From Malonomonas rubra (GTDB lineage Bacteria > Desulfobacterota > Desulfuromonadia > Desulfuromonadales > Geopsychrobacteraceae): DNA of 58,165 bases. The position numbers were made by a program, and so were the translations under genes. The notes below the pieces were generated by a model that did no database searches, was not told the origin of the DNA, and was given only the letters and a program-made list of their open reading frames with translations. The stretch covers positions 1 through 58,165 of the forward strand of contig NZ_QKAP01000015.1 of assembly GCF_003247215.1 (NCBI RefSeq), given 5' to 3'. Below, in pieces: positions 41,213 through 52,693 of this stretch; position 1 is the stretch's first letter; each line of letters opens with the position of its first letter.

Positions 41213-42177
41213 CAGACCACCCCCGCCTTGAGCAGGTCGTGCAGATGGACGATCCCGATAGGGGTGGTACTCTCGACATCTTCAAAAACAAATAATGAGG
41301 TAATCGAATGGCTTTCCATTATCTGTAACGCCTTGGCCGCCAGGTTGCGACGCAGAATCCGTTTCGGCGAAGTAGTCATCACCTCGGCAATCGGCAACTG
41401 CAGGCTGTCGAGCCCTCTTTCCATAATCCGCCGCAGGTCGCCATCAGTAAATACGCCGAGCAGATGTCCGTTAGCATCTACGACCCCAGTGACCCCCAAC
41501 TTCTTACTGGTGATCTCGAACAGGGCATCTCGCAACAACACTTCCGGCAACACCAGCGGAACGTCCTTGCCGCTGTGCATCAGGTCCTCAACCCGCAGTA
41601 ACAGTCTTTTCCCGAGCGCACCGCCAGGATGAAACAGGGCAAAGTCCTCAGCCTTGAAGCCACGCTCCTCCAACAGAGCAACCGCCAGGGCGTCCCCCAT
41701 CGCCAGAGTCGCTGTCGTACTAGCTGTTGGTGCCAGACCGAGCGGACAGGCCTCTTCTGCAACACTGATATCAAGATGCACATCACCGGCAATCCCCAGG
41801 GTGCTTTTCGGATTACCCGACATGGCAATTAGCGGCAGCCCCATCCGCTTGATTACCGGCAGAATCCTGCAGACTTCTTCTGTTTCACCGGAATTGGAGA
41901 TGGCAATTATCACGTCCCCTTTGGCGAGCATACCGAGATCGCCATGAATTCCTTCGGCCGGGTGAAGGAAAAAAGTCGGTGTACCGGTCGAAGCCATGGT
42001 CGCGGCAATTTTCTGACAGATCAGCCCCGACTTGCCCATCCCGGTCACCACCACTTTCCCCTGGCAGGCAAGGATCATCTTGACCGCTTCGGTAAAACCA
42101 CCATCCAACCGAGATTGCAGGGCCAATACAGCATCAGCCTCGATCTGCAGAACACGTTTTGCAGTTTCAATCAGCAA
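41212..42177 (-). CDS. kdsD: Arabinose-5-phosphate isomerase KdsD (KpsF/GutQ)
   Basis: A 321-residue protein: an SIS domain (~35-170, with KVVVTGMGKSGLICQKIAAT and the sugar-binding AISNSGETEE) followed by two CBS domains (~205-320). It supplies arabinose-5-phosphate for Kdo synthesis. The start is TTG 42177 with GGAG 8 nt upstream. Confidence 0.95.
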   Translation of the reverse strand: MLIETAKRVLQIEADAVLALQSRLDGGFTEAVKMILACQGKVVVTGMGKSGLICQKIAATMASTGTPTFFLHPAEGIHGDLGMLAKGDVIIAISNSGETEEVCRILPVIKRMGLPLIAMSGNPKSTLGIAGDVHLDISVAEEACPLGLAPTASTTATLAMGDALAVALLEERGFKAEDFALFHPGGALGKRLLLRVEDLMHSGKDVPLVLPEVLLRDALFEITSKKLGVTGVVDANGHLLGVFTDGDLRRIMERGLDSLQLPIAEVMTTSPKRILRRNLAAKALQIMESHSITSLFVFEDVESTTPIGIVHLHDLLKAGVV

Positions 42178-42180
42178 TTT

Positions 42181-43011
42181 CTAGACTCCGCATTCCTGTT
42201 TGAAGATAGCATCGATCGCTAGCACCTGCCGCAGCATCGACTTGACCTGTGCCAACGGCAAAGAATTCGGCCCGTCACAGAGCGCCCGATCCGGATTTTC
42301 ATGCACCTCCCAGAACAGTCCGTCGATCCCTGTCGCAGCCGCCGCCCGGGATAATGCGCCTACATACTGGCGTTGTCCGGAAGATGCCCCGCCAGCACCG
42401 CCCGGCAGCTGCACAGAATGGGTGGCATCGAAAATTACTGGATAGCCCATCTCACGCATAATCACCAGCGAACGCATGTCGGTCACCAGATTGTTGTACC
42501 CGAAGGAAGCGCCACGCTCAGTGAGCAGAATCTGTTTATTGCCGGTCGAGGTGATCTTATTAATGCCATGTTCCATGTCCCAAGGAGCCAGAAACTGGCC
42601 TTTTTTTACATTAACAACCTTGCCGGTTTCGCCAACCGCCACCAGTAGATCTGTCTGCCGGCTCAAAAACGCCGGGATCTGGATGATATCAAGCACCTCC
42701 GCGGCAGCGGTCACCTGACTAACGTCATGAACGTCGGAGATAACCGGCAACTCGAATTCGTCCTTGACCCGTTGCAGGATTCTCAATCCCTCTTCTATCC
42801 CGGGTCCACGAAACGAGGTGACCGAAGTCCGGTTCGCTTTATCGTAAGAGGCCTTGAACACCAACTGGCAACCGATTTCCCCAGTAATTTTTTTAAGCTC
42901 GTCGGCAATCCGTAGCGTCAAATCTTCATTTTCAATCGCGCAGGGTCCGGCAATTAATGTCAAGGCTTGCGAGCCACCAAAACTGGCCGAGCCGACCGTT
43001 ACCTTTTGCAT
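42181..43011 (-). CDS. kdsA: Kdo-8-phosphate synthase
   Basis: A ~276-residue enzyme that condenses arabinose-5-phosphate with PEP. Signature motifs are LIAGPCAIENEDLTLRIA, FKASYDKANRTS, ILLTERGASFGYNNLVTDMR and FDATHSVQLPGG. ATG 43011 is chosen with AGGAG 7 nt upstream; a TTG at 43014 is possible. The gene follows pyrG by a few nucleotides. Confidence 0.97.
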   Translation of the reverse strand: MQKVTVGSASFGGSQALTLIAGPCAIENEDLTLRIADELKKITGEIGCQLVFKASYDKANRTSVTSFRGPGIEEGLRILQRVKDEFELPVISDVHDVSQVTAAAEVLDIIQIPAFLSRQTDLLVAVGETGKVVNVKKGQFLAPWDMEHGINKITSTGNKQILLTERGASFGYNNLVTDMRSLVIMREMGYPVIFDATHSVQLPGGAGGASSGQRQYVGALSRAAAATGIDGLFWEVHENPDRALCDGPNSLPLAQVKSMLRQVLAIDAIFKQECGV

Positions 43012-43015
43012 CAAA

Positions 43016-44632
<1,617 letters not shown>

Positions 44633-44651
44633 TTAAAATTAAATATTGGAT

Positions 44652-44683
44652 GACCTGCAGAGCAGGTCGAAAGGCTGATTCTA
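44652..44683 (-). promoter_or_regulatory. Candidate pyrG promoter -10 and leader hairpin
   Basis: On the minus strand TAGAAT (44678-44683) could be a -10, and a perfect hairpin GACCTGC-TCT-GCAGGTC (44652-44668) follows just upstream of the ribosome binding site. The hairpin has no T-run. The 148-nt gap after kdsB allows pyrG to be controlled separately. Confidence 0.35.
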
Positions 44684-44765
44684 CACAGAAACAGGACCGA
44701 AGGAAACCCCCGATCCTGCAAAAAACTCTCCACCTTGGAAAACAGAGAGAAAACCTTTGTTTTTA

Positions 44766-45536
44766 TTAGAAATTATCTTCTGACATCAGCCGGGAAACGC
44801 GCTGCAAATCATCTGGCGTATCGACTCCGTGACAAGAGAACTCGGTTTCAGCGACATACAACCGGATCCCGCTCTCCAAGGCCCGCAACTGCTCCAAGTT
44901 TTCAAGGCTCTCCAGAGGTGTTTTCACCAGCTGCGGATAGCTCAACAGAAAATCCCGTCGATAGACATAGAGACCAATATGGCGGAACAAAGCGACCCCG
45001 TCGAGACGCTCCGCAAGTTCTTCTCTGCTAAGGTCGCGCGGCCAGGGAATCGGTGCCCGCGAAAAATAAAGCGCCAGATTGTTACTGTCCCTGACCACCT
45101 TAACCACGTTGGGACTGAAAAAATCTTCTATTTCGTTGATTCGACTGGCCAAAGTCCCCATTTTCAGCTTCGGCTGATCAATCATCGGCTGTACCGCCTG
45201 ATCGATCATGCGCGGGTCGATCAACGGCTCATCCCCCTGCACATTGACAATCAACTCGGCGTAGATCCGTTCAGCCACCTCCGCTAAACGGTCGGTCCCG
45301 GTCGGATGATCTGCTCGTGTCATCACCACCTCGCCGCCAAAACCGCGCACGACGTCGGCAATCCGATCATCATCAGTAGCCACAATTACCTTATCGACCG
45401 TCTTCGCCTTAGATACCTGGTGACAGACATGCTGAATCATCGGCAGCCCCTTGATCAAAGCCAATGGCTTACCGGGGAATCGGGTTGATGCGTAACGGGC
45501 GGGGATGATCGCTGTTGCTTTGGAGAGGTTCTTCAT
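44766..45536 (-). CDS. kdsB: CMP-Kdo synthetase
   Basis: A ~256-residue cytidylyltransferase that makes CMP-Kdo from CTP and Kdo. Motifs are AIIPARYASTRFPGKPLALI, VIVATDDDRIADVV, ADHPTGTDRLAEVA and NVQGDEPLIDPRMI. ATG 45536 is chosen with GAGGAG 6 nt upstream. With kdsA, kdsC and kdsD it completes the Kdo pathway in one cluster. Confidence 0.97.
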   Translation of the reverse strand: MKNLSKATAIIPARYASTRFPGKPLALIKGLPMIQHVCHQVSKAKTVDKVIVATDDDRIADVVRGFGGEVVMTRADHPTGTDRLAEVAERIYAELIVNVQGDEPLIDPRMIDQAVQPMIDQPKLKMGTLASRINEIEDFFSPNVVKVVRDSNNLALYFSRAPIPWPRDLSREELAERLDGVALFRHIGLYVYRRDFLLSYPQLVKTPLESLENLEQLRALESGIRLYVAETEFSCHGVDTPDDLQRVSRLMSEDNF

Positions 45537-45621
45537 TATCAACTCCTCGTTATGCCTTGGGCAGATCGAAAACCAGCTGGATACTTACTCGAAAGCGCAC
45601 TCTTGTCAACGCAATTAGCAA

Positions 45622-47283
45622 TCAGACCTCCTTGGGGACATAGAGGCGGGCAATCCGCTTGCAGAGGGAATAAATCCGCTTCAACTTATCAGTTACCTCA
45701 AACTCGATCTGGAGAATTTCCAGCCGTTCAACACCGCTCGCCGCCAGGCTCTCGGACTTACGCAGAAAAGCCGCTTCCACCACCTGGTTGACGGCGGAAC
45801 GCAACGAGATGACCTCTTGGGCGGCACGCTGGTCGTCATCAACGATTGCCCTGATGGCCGCTTCCAGAGCGAGATAGACCTCTTCGTGAAGGGTTTGCAA
45901 AATCATCAAGGTAGTTTCACTCGGGTGCAGGTCTCGCTCCACCATCTTTAAGCCGAGTTCACACAGATCCGTCTCTAGGACATCGCCGATCCCCTCCAAG
46001 GTGTCAGCAGCCTGACTCATCTGGTAAAATTCATCAGCTTCCTTATTGGTCAGCTTCCGCTTACCTACCAGGTTCAGGTAATTGACGATCTCTGAATGCA
46101 AGATATCGGCGGCGTCGTCGGCCTTTTCCATTTCCCGAAACAGCTCGACATCACGACGCTCCAGTGCCTGCCGCGACATAGCCATCATCAGCAAAATTCT
46201 CTGCCCCAGATGACCCAATTCCATCCGTACCAGCCGTAGCGCCGCTGAAGGGGTATCAAGAAGCTGGCTTTCCAGATACTTTGGCACCACGATCGGCTGC
46301 ACCGCCGCCGGTTCCGGTTCTGCAACCAGCCAGGAAACCAGTTTCGCCAACTGTGGCGTAAACCCGATAAACAACAGGGTGTTGGTAACCTTAAACAGCA
46401 TATTGGCGTTGGCAATCTGGCGCGGCGTTTCCGCCGCCAGCCTGGCAATACCGGAGAGATCAACCCGATGCGGGGAGACCCACGCCGTCAACTGTCCCAA
46501 CTGATCAATAAACCCGACCCAGATGACAACCCCGACGACATTGAAGATAACGTGAAAAACCGCAGCCCGAACAGCGATACGCGGTTTGCCCAATGACGCA
46601 AGCAGAGCGGTTACACAGGTCCCGATATCGGCACCGAGCGCTAAAGATATCCCTGCCGGGAGGGAGACGAACCCCTGGCTAGCCATGACTATCACAATGC
46701 CTATCGAAGCAGAAGACGACTGAATCAGGGCGGTAAAGAAAGCTCCTGCCAGAATCCCGAGCAAGGGGTTCTCCATCCGCTGCATCACCTCGAGAAACGG
46801 AGCATAACTGCGCAACGGGTACATCGACTCGCTCATCACGTTCATGCCGAAAAAAATCAGCCCGAGACCAAGCAAAATTCCGCCGTAATGTTTCAATCGC
46901 TCCTGTCGTGCGGCAAACACCATACTGAACCCGACCGCAACAAAAGCGAGCGCCAGCTTGGTCACCTTGAAAGCGACAATCTGACCGGTAATGGTGGTGC
47001 CGATGTTGGCCCCCATAATTACCCCGATTGACTGGCTCAAGGACATCAAGCCTGCACTGACAAACCCAACAACCAGTACCGTCGTCACCGAGGACGATTG
47101 AATTACGGCCGTCAGCAGCGCTCCAACCGTAACGCCACTGAGACGGTTGCTGGTCAGGTGGCCGAGAATGTTCTGCATCTTGGAACCAGTGGTCGCCTTA
47201 AGCCCATCGGCCATCCGCTCCATGCCAAACAGGAACAGCGCCAAACCGCCGAACACACCTATCCACATCTCTGCCCAAGCCAT
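45622..47283 (-). CDS. Na/Pi cotransporter family protein with PhoU-like domain
   Basis: A 553-residue membrane protein. The first ~320 residues carry two inverted Na/Pi repeats, seen as TAVIQSSSVTTVLVVGFV and TALIQSSSASIGIVIVMA, both with the QSSS ion-binding signature. The C-terminal ~220 residues form a PhoU-like helical bundle (REMEKADDAADILHSEIVNY, DTLEGIGDVLETDL). It probably takes up phosphate with sodium; PhoU-like tails usually regulate. It stands alone between lnt and kdsB. Confidence 0.92.
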   Translation of the reverse strand: MAWAEMWIGVFGGLALFLFGMERMADGLKATTGSKMQNILGHLTSNRLSGVTVGALLTAVIQSSSVTTVLVVGFVSAGLMSLSQSIGVIMGANIGTTITGQIVAFKVTKLALAFVAVGFSMVFAARQERLKHYGGILLGLGLIFFGMNVMSESMYPLRSYAPFLEVMQRMENPLLGILAGAFFTALIQSSSASIGIVIVMASQGFVSLPAGISLALGADIGTCVTALLASLGKPRIAVRAAVFHVIFNVVGVVIWVGFIDQLGQLTAWVSPHRVDLSGIARLAAETPRQIANANMLFKVTNTLLFIGFTPQLAKLVSWLVAEPEPAAVQPIVVPKYLESQLLDTPSAALRLVRMELGHLGQRILLMMAMSRQALERRDVELFREMEKADDAADILHSEIVNYLNLVGKRKLTNKEADEFYQMSQAADTLEGIGDVLETDLCELGLKMVERDLHPSETTLMILQTLHEEVYLALEAAIRAIVDDDQRAAQEVISLRSAVNQVVEAAFLRKSESLAASGVERLEILQIEFEVTDKLKRIYSLCKRIARLYVPKEV

Positions 47284-47485
47284 GGTTTATGTTCCGCCCT
47301 GAGCGGCAAAAAGCAGCATTGGCGGCTGCAAAGAACCAGATAGCCCGACACAGGTTGGCAAAATTTGCTTGATGTTTCTTGTTGAAATGAATTTCACATG
47401 TCAGCCCTTCGGTTTGGCGGCAATTCATCTATTATAACTGATGGCCAGACAATGGTTAGAGAAAACCAATAGGGACAGAGCGATT

Positions 47486-48997
47486 TTAATTTCCCCGCCG
47501 CTGCCGCCAAGCCAAAGCTATCGCGCCAAGTACACTTAACAGCAGGCAAACTTGCGCCATCACCGGACCGAAACGGGTGTAAAAGGTAGGCTCGCTGCCA
47601 AGCCCAACGGTCCCTGACAAGTACAACTCTTCAAAAATCGGTCCAGCGGCGGTTACTTTCCCAGAAGGAGCAATGAATGCCGATATTCCGGTATTGGCGG
47701 CCCGCGCCAACCAGATCCGGTTTTCAATCGCCCGGAAGCGGGCCATCGCCAGATGCTGGTACGGCGCAGAAGAGTGCCCAAACCAGGCGTCGTTGGTCAG
47801 ATTGACCAGCAGTCCCGCGCCATGCCGCACGTAATCACGAGCCAGTTCCGGAAAAATTACTTCATAGCAGATCAAAACGCCAAGGCTGTGGCCGTTAAGC
47901 GATAGGGGCTTGACGATACCGGGGGAAAAATCCCCGACCCCGACCACCAACTTGTTAATGAAGCTGAGCAGTTTACCCAGCGGCACATACTCACCAAATG
48001 GCACCAGGTGAATTTTATCTGAACGGCCCAACTGTTTGCCCTGCGGGGAAAACAGGTAGGCGCTGTTGAAGAAATCGACCTTGCCATCGTCAAGCTGCTG
48101 ATAAGCCGGACTACCCACCAGCAGATAGCTGTTTTGTCGCAGCGGGACCTGCCGTACCTGTTCGGCCAGCGGGATTTTCTCCTGCAAAAAGAAGGGGGTC
48201 GCGGCTTCCGGCCAGATCAGCAAGTCTGGCTTTTGCTGGGCTGCCTCTGCGGAGAGTCGGAGATATTTATCGACGGTCGTCTGTCGGTACTGCGGATCCC
48301 ATTTAACTGCCTGATCGACATTCCCCTGAATCAAGGCAACGTTTAATTGTTCCTGTCTCGCATCGAGTGGTTGATTTTGGCGCCAGGCGCCATACCCGAA
48401 ATGGCTGATTGACATCAGCAGGGTGCAGACCAACCCCAACCAAGCGTAACGGTTGCGTGGCTGCTGAATTATCCAAGCCCAAGCGCAGTTAACTGCTACT
48501 AGCAGCAGACTGACTCCGTAGACACCAGTCATATCGGCGCTTTGAATCGCTAGAGAAAAATTCTGCTGTGAATAACCGAGCAGAGCCCAGGGGAAACCAG
48601 TCAGCAACAGCCCCCGCAAATACTCAAGCGCCACCCAGAGGACTGGAAACGACAGCAAATAAGGCAGTTTGAATTGTTTTTCAAATACGCAGGCCAACCA
48701 ACTGGAAACACCGAAGAACACCGCCAGGTAGGTAAGCAGCATCAGGTAGGCGAGCAAAGAAAAAACCAAGTTCAGACCACCATAGGTGGTCATCACCAGA
48801 TTAAGCCAATAAAGCACCGCCGCAAAATAACTGATCCCGCAGACATAGCCTGAGGCAAACGGCCGCTGCTTCATGACCAGCAATAGTGGGATCAGGGCGA
48901 CCCAGGCCAGAGGATAAACATCGGGGCGCGGAAAAGCGGCAGCCAGCAGCAATCCGGACGCGGCCGAAAAGATCAGGGAACGGTCGAAACGGGGCAT
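47486..48997 (-). CDS. lnt: Apolipoprotein N-acyltransferase
   Basis: A ~503-residue enzyme that adds the third acyl chain to lipoproteins. N-terminal helices (~residues 5-200) are followed by a periplasmic nitrilase domain. The catalytic triad is Glu in LLIWPEAATPFF, Lys in RSDKIHLVPFGEY and Cys in GVLICYEVIFPEL. A final membrane helix closes the protein. ATG 48997 is preferred to TTG 49006. The gene follows corC directly, the standard order. Confidence 0.95.
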   Translation of the reverse strand: MPRFDRSLIFSAASGLLLAAAFPRPDVYPLAWVALIPLLLVMKQRPFASGYVCGISYFAAVLYWLNLVMTTYGGLNLVFSLLAYLMLLTYLAVFFGVSSWLACVFEKQFKLPYLLSFPVLWVALEYLRGLLLTGFPWALLGYSQQNFSLAIQSADMTGVYGVSLLLVAVNCAWAWIIQQPRNRYAWLGLVCTLLMSISHFGYGAWRQNQPLDARQEQLNVALIQGNVDQAVKWDPQYRQTTVDKYLRLSAEAAQQKPDLLIWPEAATPFFLQEKIPLAEQVRQVPLRQNSYLLVGSPAYQQLDDGKVDFFNSAYLFSPQGKQLGRSDKIHLVPFGEYVPLGKLLSFINKLVVGVGDFSPGIVKPLSLNGHSLGVLICYEVIFPELARDYVRHGAGLLVNLTNDAWFGHSSAPYQHLAMARFRAIENRIWLARAANTGISAFIAPSGKVTAAGPIFEELYLSGTVGLGSEPTFYTRFGPVMAQVCLLLSVLGAIALAWRQRRGN

Positions 48998-49002
48998 CGG
49001 GA

Positions 49003-49860
49003 TCAATCCGCGTCTTCGACCGTTTCTGCCGCCGGGGGATAAATCCGTAGCTGCCTGATGGCACGCTGATCGCTGGCGACCACCTGAATTTGCAGCATAT
49101 CGATTTTGATCTGATCCCCGGCAGGCGGCACATGGCCGAGATGCTCAACCACGTATCCGCCGACGGTGTCGAACTTCTCCCGCGCTACTTCGATCTCGAA
49201 AAATTCCTCGAATTCCTCAATATTGAGGCGACCATCAACCAACACAGTACCATCTGGCTCTTCAATCAGCCAATCGTCTTCCAGATCGTATTCATCCTGA
49301 ATATCGCCGACAATCTCTTCAATCAGATCCTCGATCGTCACCAGACCGGAGGTGCCTCCATACTCATCGATAACAATTGCAATATGCACCCGGGTCTGGC
49401 GAAACTCCTGTAGCAGATCGCTGACCAGCTTCGACTCAGGTACAAGGTAAGGGGAACGCAACACATCAGACAATCGGATCTGGTCCATCGGTTTTCCCCA
49501 AAAGCGAAGCAGATCCTTGGCATAAACCAAGCCGATGATGTTGTCGTTGTTTTCCTTGTAAACTGGGATTCGGGAGTGCCCCGATTTGAGGATAGCGGCA
49601 AGAACCTCGCTCAAAGGCTCCTCGGAGTCAGCGCAGACCATATCGGTACGCGGAACCATCACTTCTCGGACAATTGTTTCATCCAACTCCAAAATCGACT
49701 GGAGCATGTCTCCTTCATCTTCGTCGATGATCCCGTTCTGTTCTGAAGCATCAATTAGATCATGTAACTCTTCTTCCGAGGAAGCAGTGGGACGCCCCCG
49801 AAAGAGGCGTTTCAGACGTGTCGACCAACGAGAAGTATCTTGCGAACTGTCAATTTCCAC
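49003..49860 (-). CDS. corC: CorC/HlyC family CBS-domain protein
   Basis: A ~285-residue cytosolic protein: an N-terminal acidic part ([20 protein letters not shown]), two CBS domains (~65-190, [15 protein letters not shown] and [20 protein letters not shown]) and a C-terminal transporter-associated domain (~205-285). Linked to Mg/Co efflux in E. coli (YbeX). Two starts are possible, TTG 49869 and GTG 49860; the GTG has the better spacing to AGGG. It lies between ybeY and lnt. Confidence 0.92.
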   Translation of the reverse strand: MEIDSSQDTSRWSTRLKRLFRGRPTASSEEELHDLIDASEQNGIIDEDEGDMLQSILELDETIVREVMVPRTDMVCADSEEPLSEVLAAILKSGHSRIPVYKENNDNIIGLVYAKDLLRFWGKPMDQIRLSDVLRSPYLVPESKLVSDLLQEFRQTRVHIAIVIDEYGGTSGLVTIEDLIEEIVGDIQDEYDLEDDWLIEEPDGTVLVDGRLNIEEFEEFFEIEVAREKFDTVGGYVVEHLGHVPPAGDQIKIDMLQIQVVASDQRAIRQLRIYPPAAETVEDAD

Positions 49861-49884
49861 TTTTTGCAACCCTCACTTATCAAA

Positions 49885-50352
49885 CTACAAATAACCATCA
49901 ACGGTTAAAAATTCAGTGTTTAACAAGGAAAAAATCTCCCTCTCTCGCGCTTCCATCTGCAACATTTGCTCTTCGGTGCCTCGCTCATGATCGTAGCCGA
50001 GCAGATGGAGAATTCCATGCAGCAGTAAAAATACCAGCTCATGCTCAAAGGGAATTCCGGCCTCGGCCGCATCCGCGGCCGCCCTCTCAGCAGAGATCAC
50101 CACGTCACCAAGCAACAACGGCTGCACGCCACTGCCATCCCCCTCCTGCATGGCGAAGGAGATAACATTAGTCGGACGATCACGATCCAAATAATCGCGG
50201 TTGATCACCTGAATTCCAGCGTTATCGAGAATCAGAATCGACAATTCCGCCTCAGGAAATCCCGAGACGCTTAAGATCTTCTGGGCTATCTTCCGTAGCG
50301 GTCGCTTCAGGACCTTTTGTTTCCCCTGCTGATTCTCGATCTGTATCCTCAT
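49885..50352 (-). CDS. ybeY: Endoribonuclease YbeY (rRNA maturation)
   Basis: A ~155-residue metalloprotein. The zinc-binding site is HGILHLLGYDHE (three His). ATG 50352 is chosen because it starts MRIQIENQQGKQ; upstream of it the frame is only the reverse reading of the 7TM-HD gene's tail. It overlaps that gene by 101 nt, which is unusually long. YbeY acts in 16S rRNA 3'-end processing and ribosome quality control. Confidence 0.93.
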   Translation of the reverse strand: MRIQIENQQGKQKVLKRPLRKIAQKILSVSGFPEAELSILILDNAGIQVINRDYLDRDRPTNVISFAMQEGDGSGVQPLLLGDVVISAERAAADAAEAGIPFEHELVFLLLHGILHLLGYDHERGTEEQMLQMEAREREIFSLLNTEFLTVDGYL

Positions 50353-52672
50353 CTTGATCCTTTTTCTCTTCAATTGCAGAAGACTTCTCGCCAGCCTGTT
50401 CCTTTTCGATTTTTTCCCGCACAATATGTACCGGCTCGGGATAATCGACCCGGTGATGGAACGATCCCGCCAGCACCCGGTTAAAACTCTTCGCAATTAG
50501 GTGCAGGTCCTTTAGGGTCAACTCACACTCATCCAGTTGACCATCAATGAAGATATTGTTGATCAGCTTCTGCACCATCCCCTGGATACGCGCCGGAGTC
50601 GGTTCCTGCAGAGTGCGACTGGCCGCCTCAATGGCATCCGCCAGCATGATCAGCGCCGCTTCACGGGTCTGCGGCTTCGGCCCCGGATAGCGATAGTCAC
50701 GTTCATCCGGTTGTGGCATATCGGCTTCGGCCAGATTTTTCGCCCGATCATAGAAAAATTTGATCAGGGATGTCCCATGGTGCTGCTGAATAATATCAAC
50801 CAACTCCGGGCCTAGCTTATGCTCCTTCGCCATCTCGACTCCGTCCTTCAAATGCGACATTAGAATCAGGGCGCTCATCGACGGAGCGAGCTTGTCATGC
50901 TTATTGCGCTGGCGACCGCCATTTTCAATAAAATAAAGCGGTTTTTTGATTTTGCCGATGTCATGGTAGTAGGCTGAAACCCGGGCTAGCAATGGGTTGG
51001 CATGGATCGACTCGGCCGCCGCCTCGACCAGGTTGCCAACTAGAACCGAATGGTGGTAGGTACCGGGCGCTTCAACCATCAACTGCCTCAAAATAGGCGA
51101 ATTCATGTTAGCCAGTTCGAGCAACTTGATATCGGTGGTGTATTTAAAAATCGCTTCAACCAGCGGGATGGTGCCGGTCACGAAGACGCTGCTGAGTAGG
51201 CCGCCAAACAGTCCGAAGCAGATTTTCCAGAGCAACTGCAGCTCCAAACCGTTTCCAGCCAGAAAGTGAATTCCGATTAGCACTGCCGCATTGGCAAAAC
51301 CGACCCACATCCCCGACCAATAGATGGTGGAACGCTCCTGACAATGCTGAACGCCGTGCGCTCCGACCATGCTGCTCGTCAATGCCAGCAACGCCATCGA
51401 CAGGCTATTGCCGAAGAGCACCCCGACCAGCAAAGAGCAACAGACGGAGAACAGTAGTGCCGTCTCCGCATTGAGGACAATCCGCACCAACATCGCCCCG
51501 ATAGCAAAGGGGATCGCATAGTAGTAAGCACTGGAATCGATATAAGCAAAGGTGTTGCCAAGGGCTGTCGCGATGAAAATCGAAACCTTGATTAGAATGA
51601 ACAGGGCCAACAGGGACATTGCCAGAAACAGCAGGTCGCGCGAATCAGGGCGGAACTTGCGGATATTACCCTGTGCATAAGAGTAGCCGATATAGATCAG
51701 CAATGAAATGCAGACCAGCATGCCGAACGCGGTCGGCAAACTGCGATTGTCCCGCCCGGAATCGCGTATCGCCCGCAATTTCAAAATCTGGTCAGCGGTG
51801 ACCCGCTCTCCTTCGCGGACCACCATCTCCCCCTTTTTCACCTGAAACAGCACGGGCTTGACCGCATCCCGAGCCTGCTGGCGGCGCAGCGAGGTTTCTT
51901 CTTCGTTATAGCTCAAACTGGGGCGTAACTGTTGCTGCACCAGTTTGAGCAGGGTTTGATGCTGAACTGGCGTCAGGCCGGGCATTTCGCTCATCAGCAC
52001 TTTGGCCTGCTCAAGGGCTTCGTTCAAGCCGAAGGTTCTTTCGAGCACACTGCTCGCCAACTCCTCGCCACCAGGGATTTTACGTACCAGTATCGCCTTC
52101 TTGCGATCCGCCTCGAAAACCTGCAGGTTGGCAACAATCGGACGGTCAAAGACTTTGCCCAGTAACTCACTCGCCTGGTGGGGAATCTGCGGATCGAGCG
52201 GCAGATCGCTCAACGCCAGATACTCCTCATCCGTCATCGGCACACCGAAATCGGACTCCAACTGCGGGAGAAACACTTCCGGTGACGGAGGATCTTCAGT
52301 ATTCCGCAACTGCAACAGCAAATGCAAACCGTTCCGGATCCGCTCAACAGCTTCCCGGCCAGCGGTAGTCTGATAGTCATAAACCGGCGGTACCGACGCC
52401 CAGGCTTCATCCCGTTTGTTCTGCGTCAGCGGAGTATCCTCAACCAGCAGTTCACGCGGCGATTTGATATCGCGTGAAGCGATCTCTCCCGGCTCATGGT
52501 AGTCAGGGATAAAGCCGCCTTTAGGGACGATAATCAGCGTTAGCAGAAACGCCACAATGAACAGTAGCCAAATCCCGAAATTCGGTTTGCGTCGGTTCCG
52601 TAATCCTTGCACCCTTGTACCGAAGGCTACGGCTCGTCTCTGCCGCACTTTTTCTTTTTCTTCTTTGGTCAT
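50252..52672 (-). CDS. 7TM-HD family phosphohydrolase (PgpH-like)
   Basis: An 806-residue membrane protein. One N-terminal helix (FGIWLLFIVAFLLTLIIVPK) leads to a ~270-residue extracytoplasmic 7TMR-HDED domain. Seven membrane helices (~310-480) and an HD phosphohydrolase domain (~500-690, with ISAYYHDIGK motif seen as VSAYYHDIGKIKKP) follow. The C-terminal ~60 residues are polar, rich in Glu, Lys and Asp, and overlap ybeY. PgpH of Firmicutes degrades c-di-AMP; the substrate here is not known. Its place between phoH and ybeY is common in this bacterial group. Confidence 0.92.
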   Translation of the reverse strand: MTKEEKEKVRQRRAVAFGTRVQGLRNRRKPNFGIWLLFIVAFLLTLIIVPKGGFIPDYHEPGEIASRDIKSPRELLVEDTPLTQNKRDEAWASVPPVYDYQTTAGREAVERIRNGLHLLLQLRNTEDPPSPEVFLPQLESDFGVPMTDEEYLALSDLPLDPQIPHQASELLGKVFDRPIVANLQVFEADRKKAILVRKIPGGEELASSVLERTFGLNEALEQAKVLMSEMPGLTPVQHQTLLKLVQQQLRPSLSYNEEETSLRRQQARDAVKPVLFQVKKGEMVVREGERVTADQILKLRAIRDSGRDNRSLPTAFGMLVCISLLIYIGYSYAQGNIRKFRPDSRDLLFLAMSLLALFILIKVSIFIATALGNTFAYIDSSAYYYAIPFAIGAMLVRIVLNAETALLFSVCCSLLVGVLFGNSLSMALLALTSSMVGAHGVQHCQERSTIYWSGMWVGFANAAVLIGIHFLAGNGLELQLLWKICFGLFGGLLSSVFVTGTIPLVEAIFKYTTDIKLLELANMNSPILRQLMVEAPGTYHHSVLVGNLVEAAAESIHANPLLARVSAYYHDIGKIKKPLYFIENGGRQRNKHDKLAPSMSALILMSHLKDGVEMAKEHKLGPELVDIIQQHHGTSLIKFFYDRAKNLAEADMPQPDERDYRYPGPKPQTREAALIMLADAIEAASRTLQEPTPARIQGMVQKLINNIFIDGQLDECELTLKDLHLIAKSFNRVLAGSFHHRVDYPEPVHIVREKIEKEQAGEKSSAIEEKKDQDEDTDRESAGETKGPEATATEDSPEDLKRLGIS

Positions 52673-52693
52673 AAATCCTCTGGTCGCCGCAGA

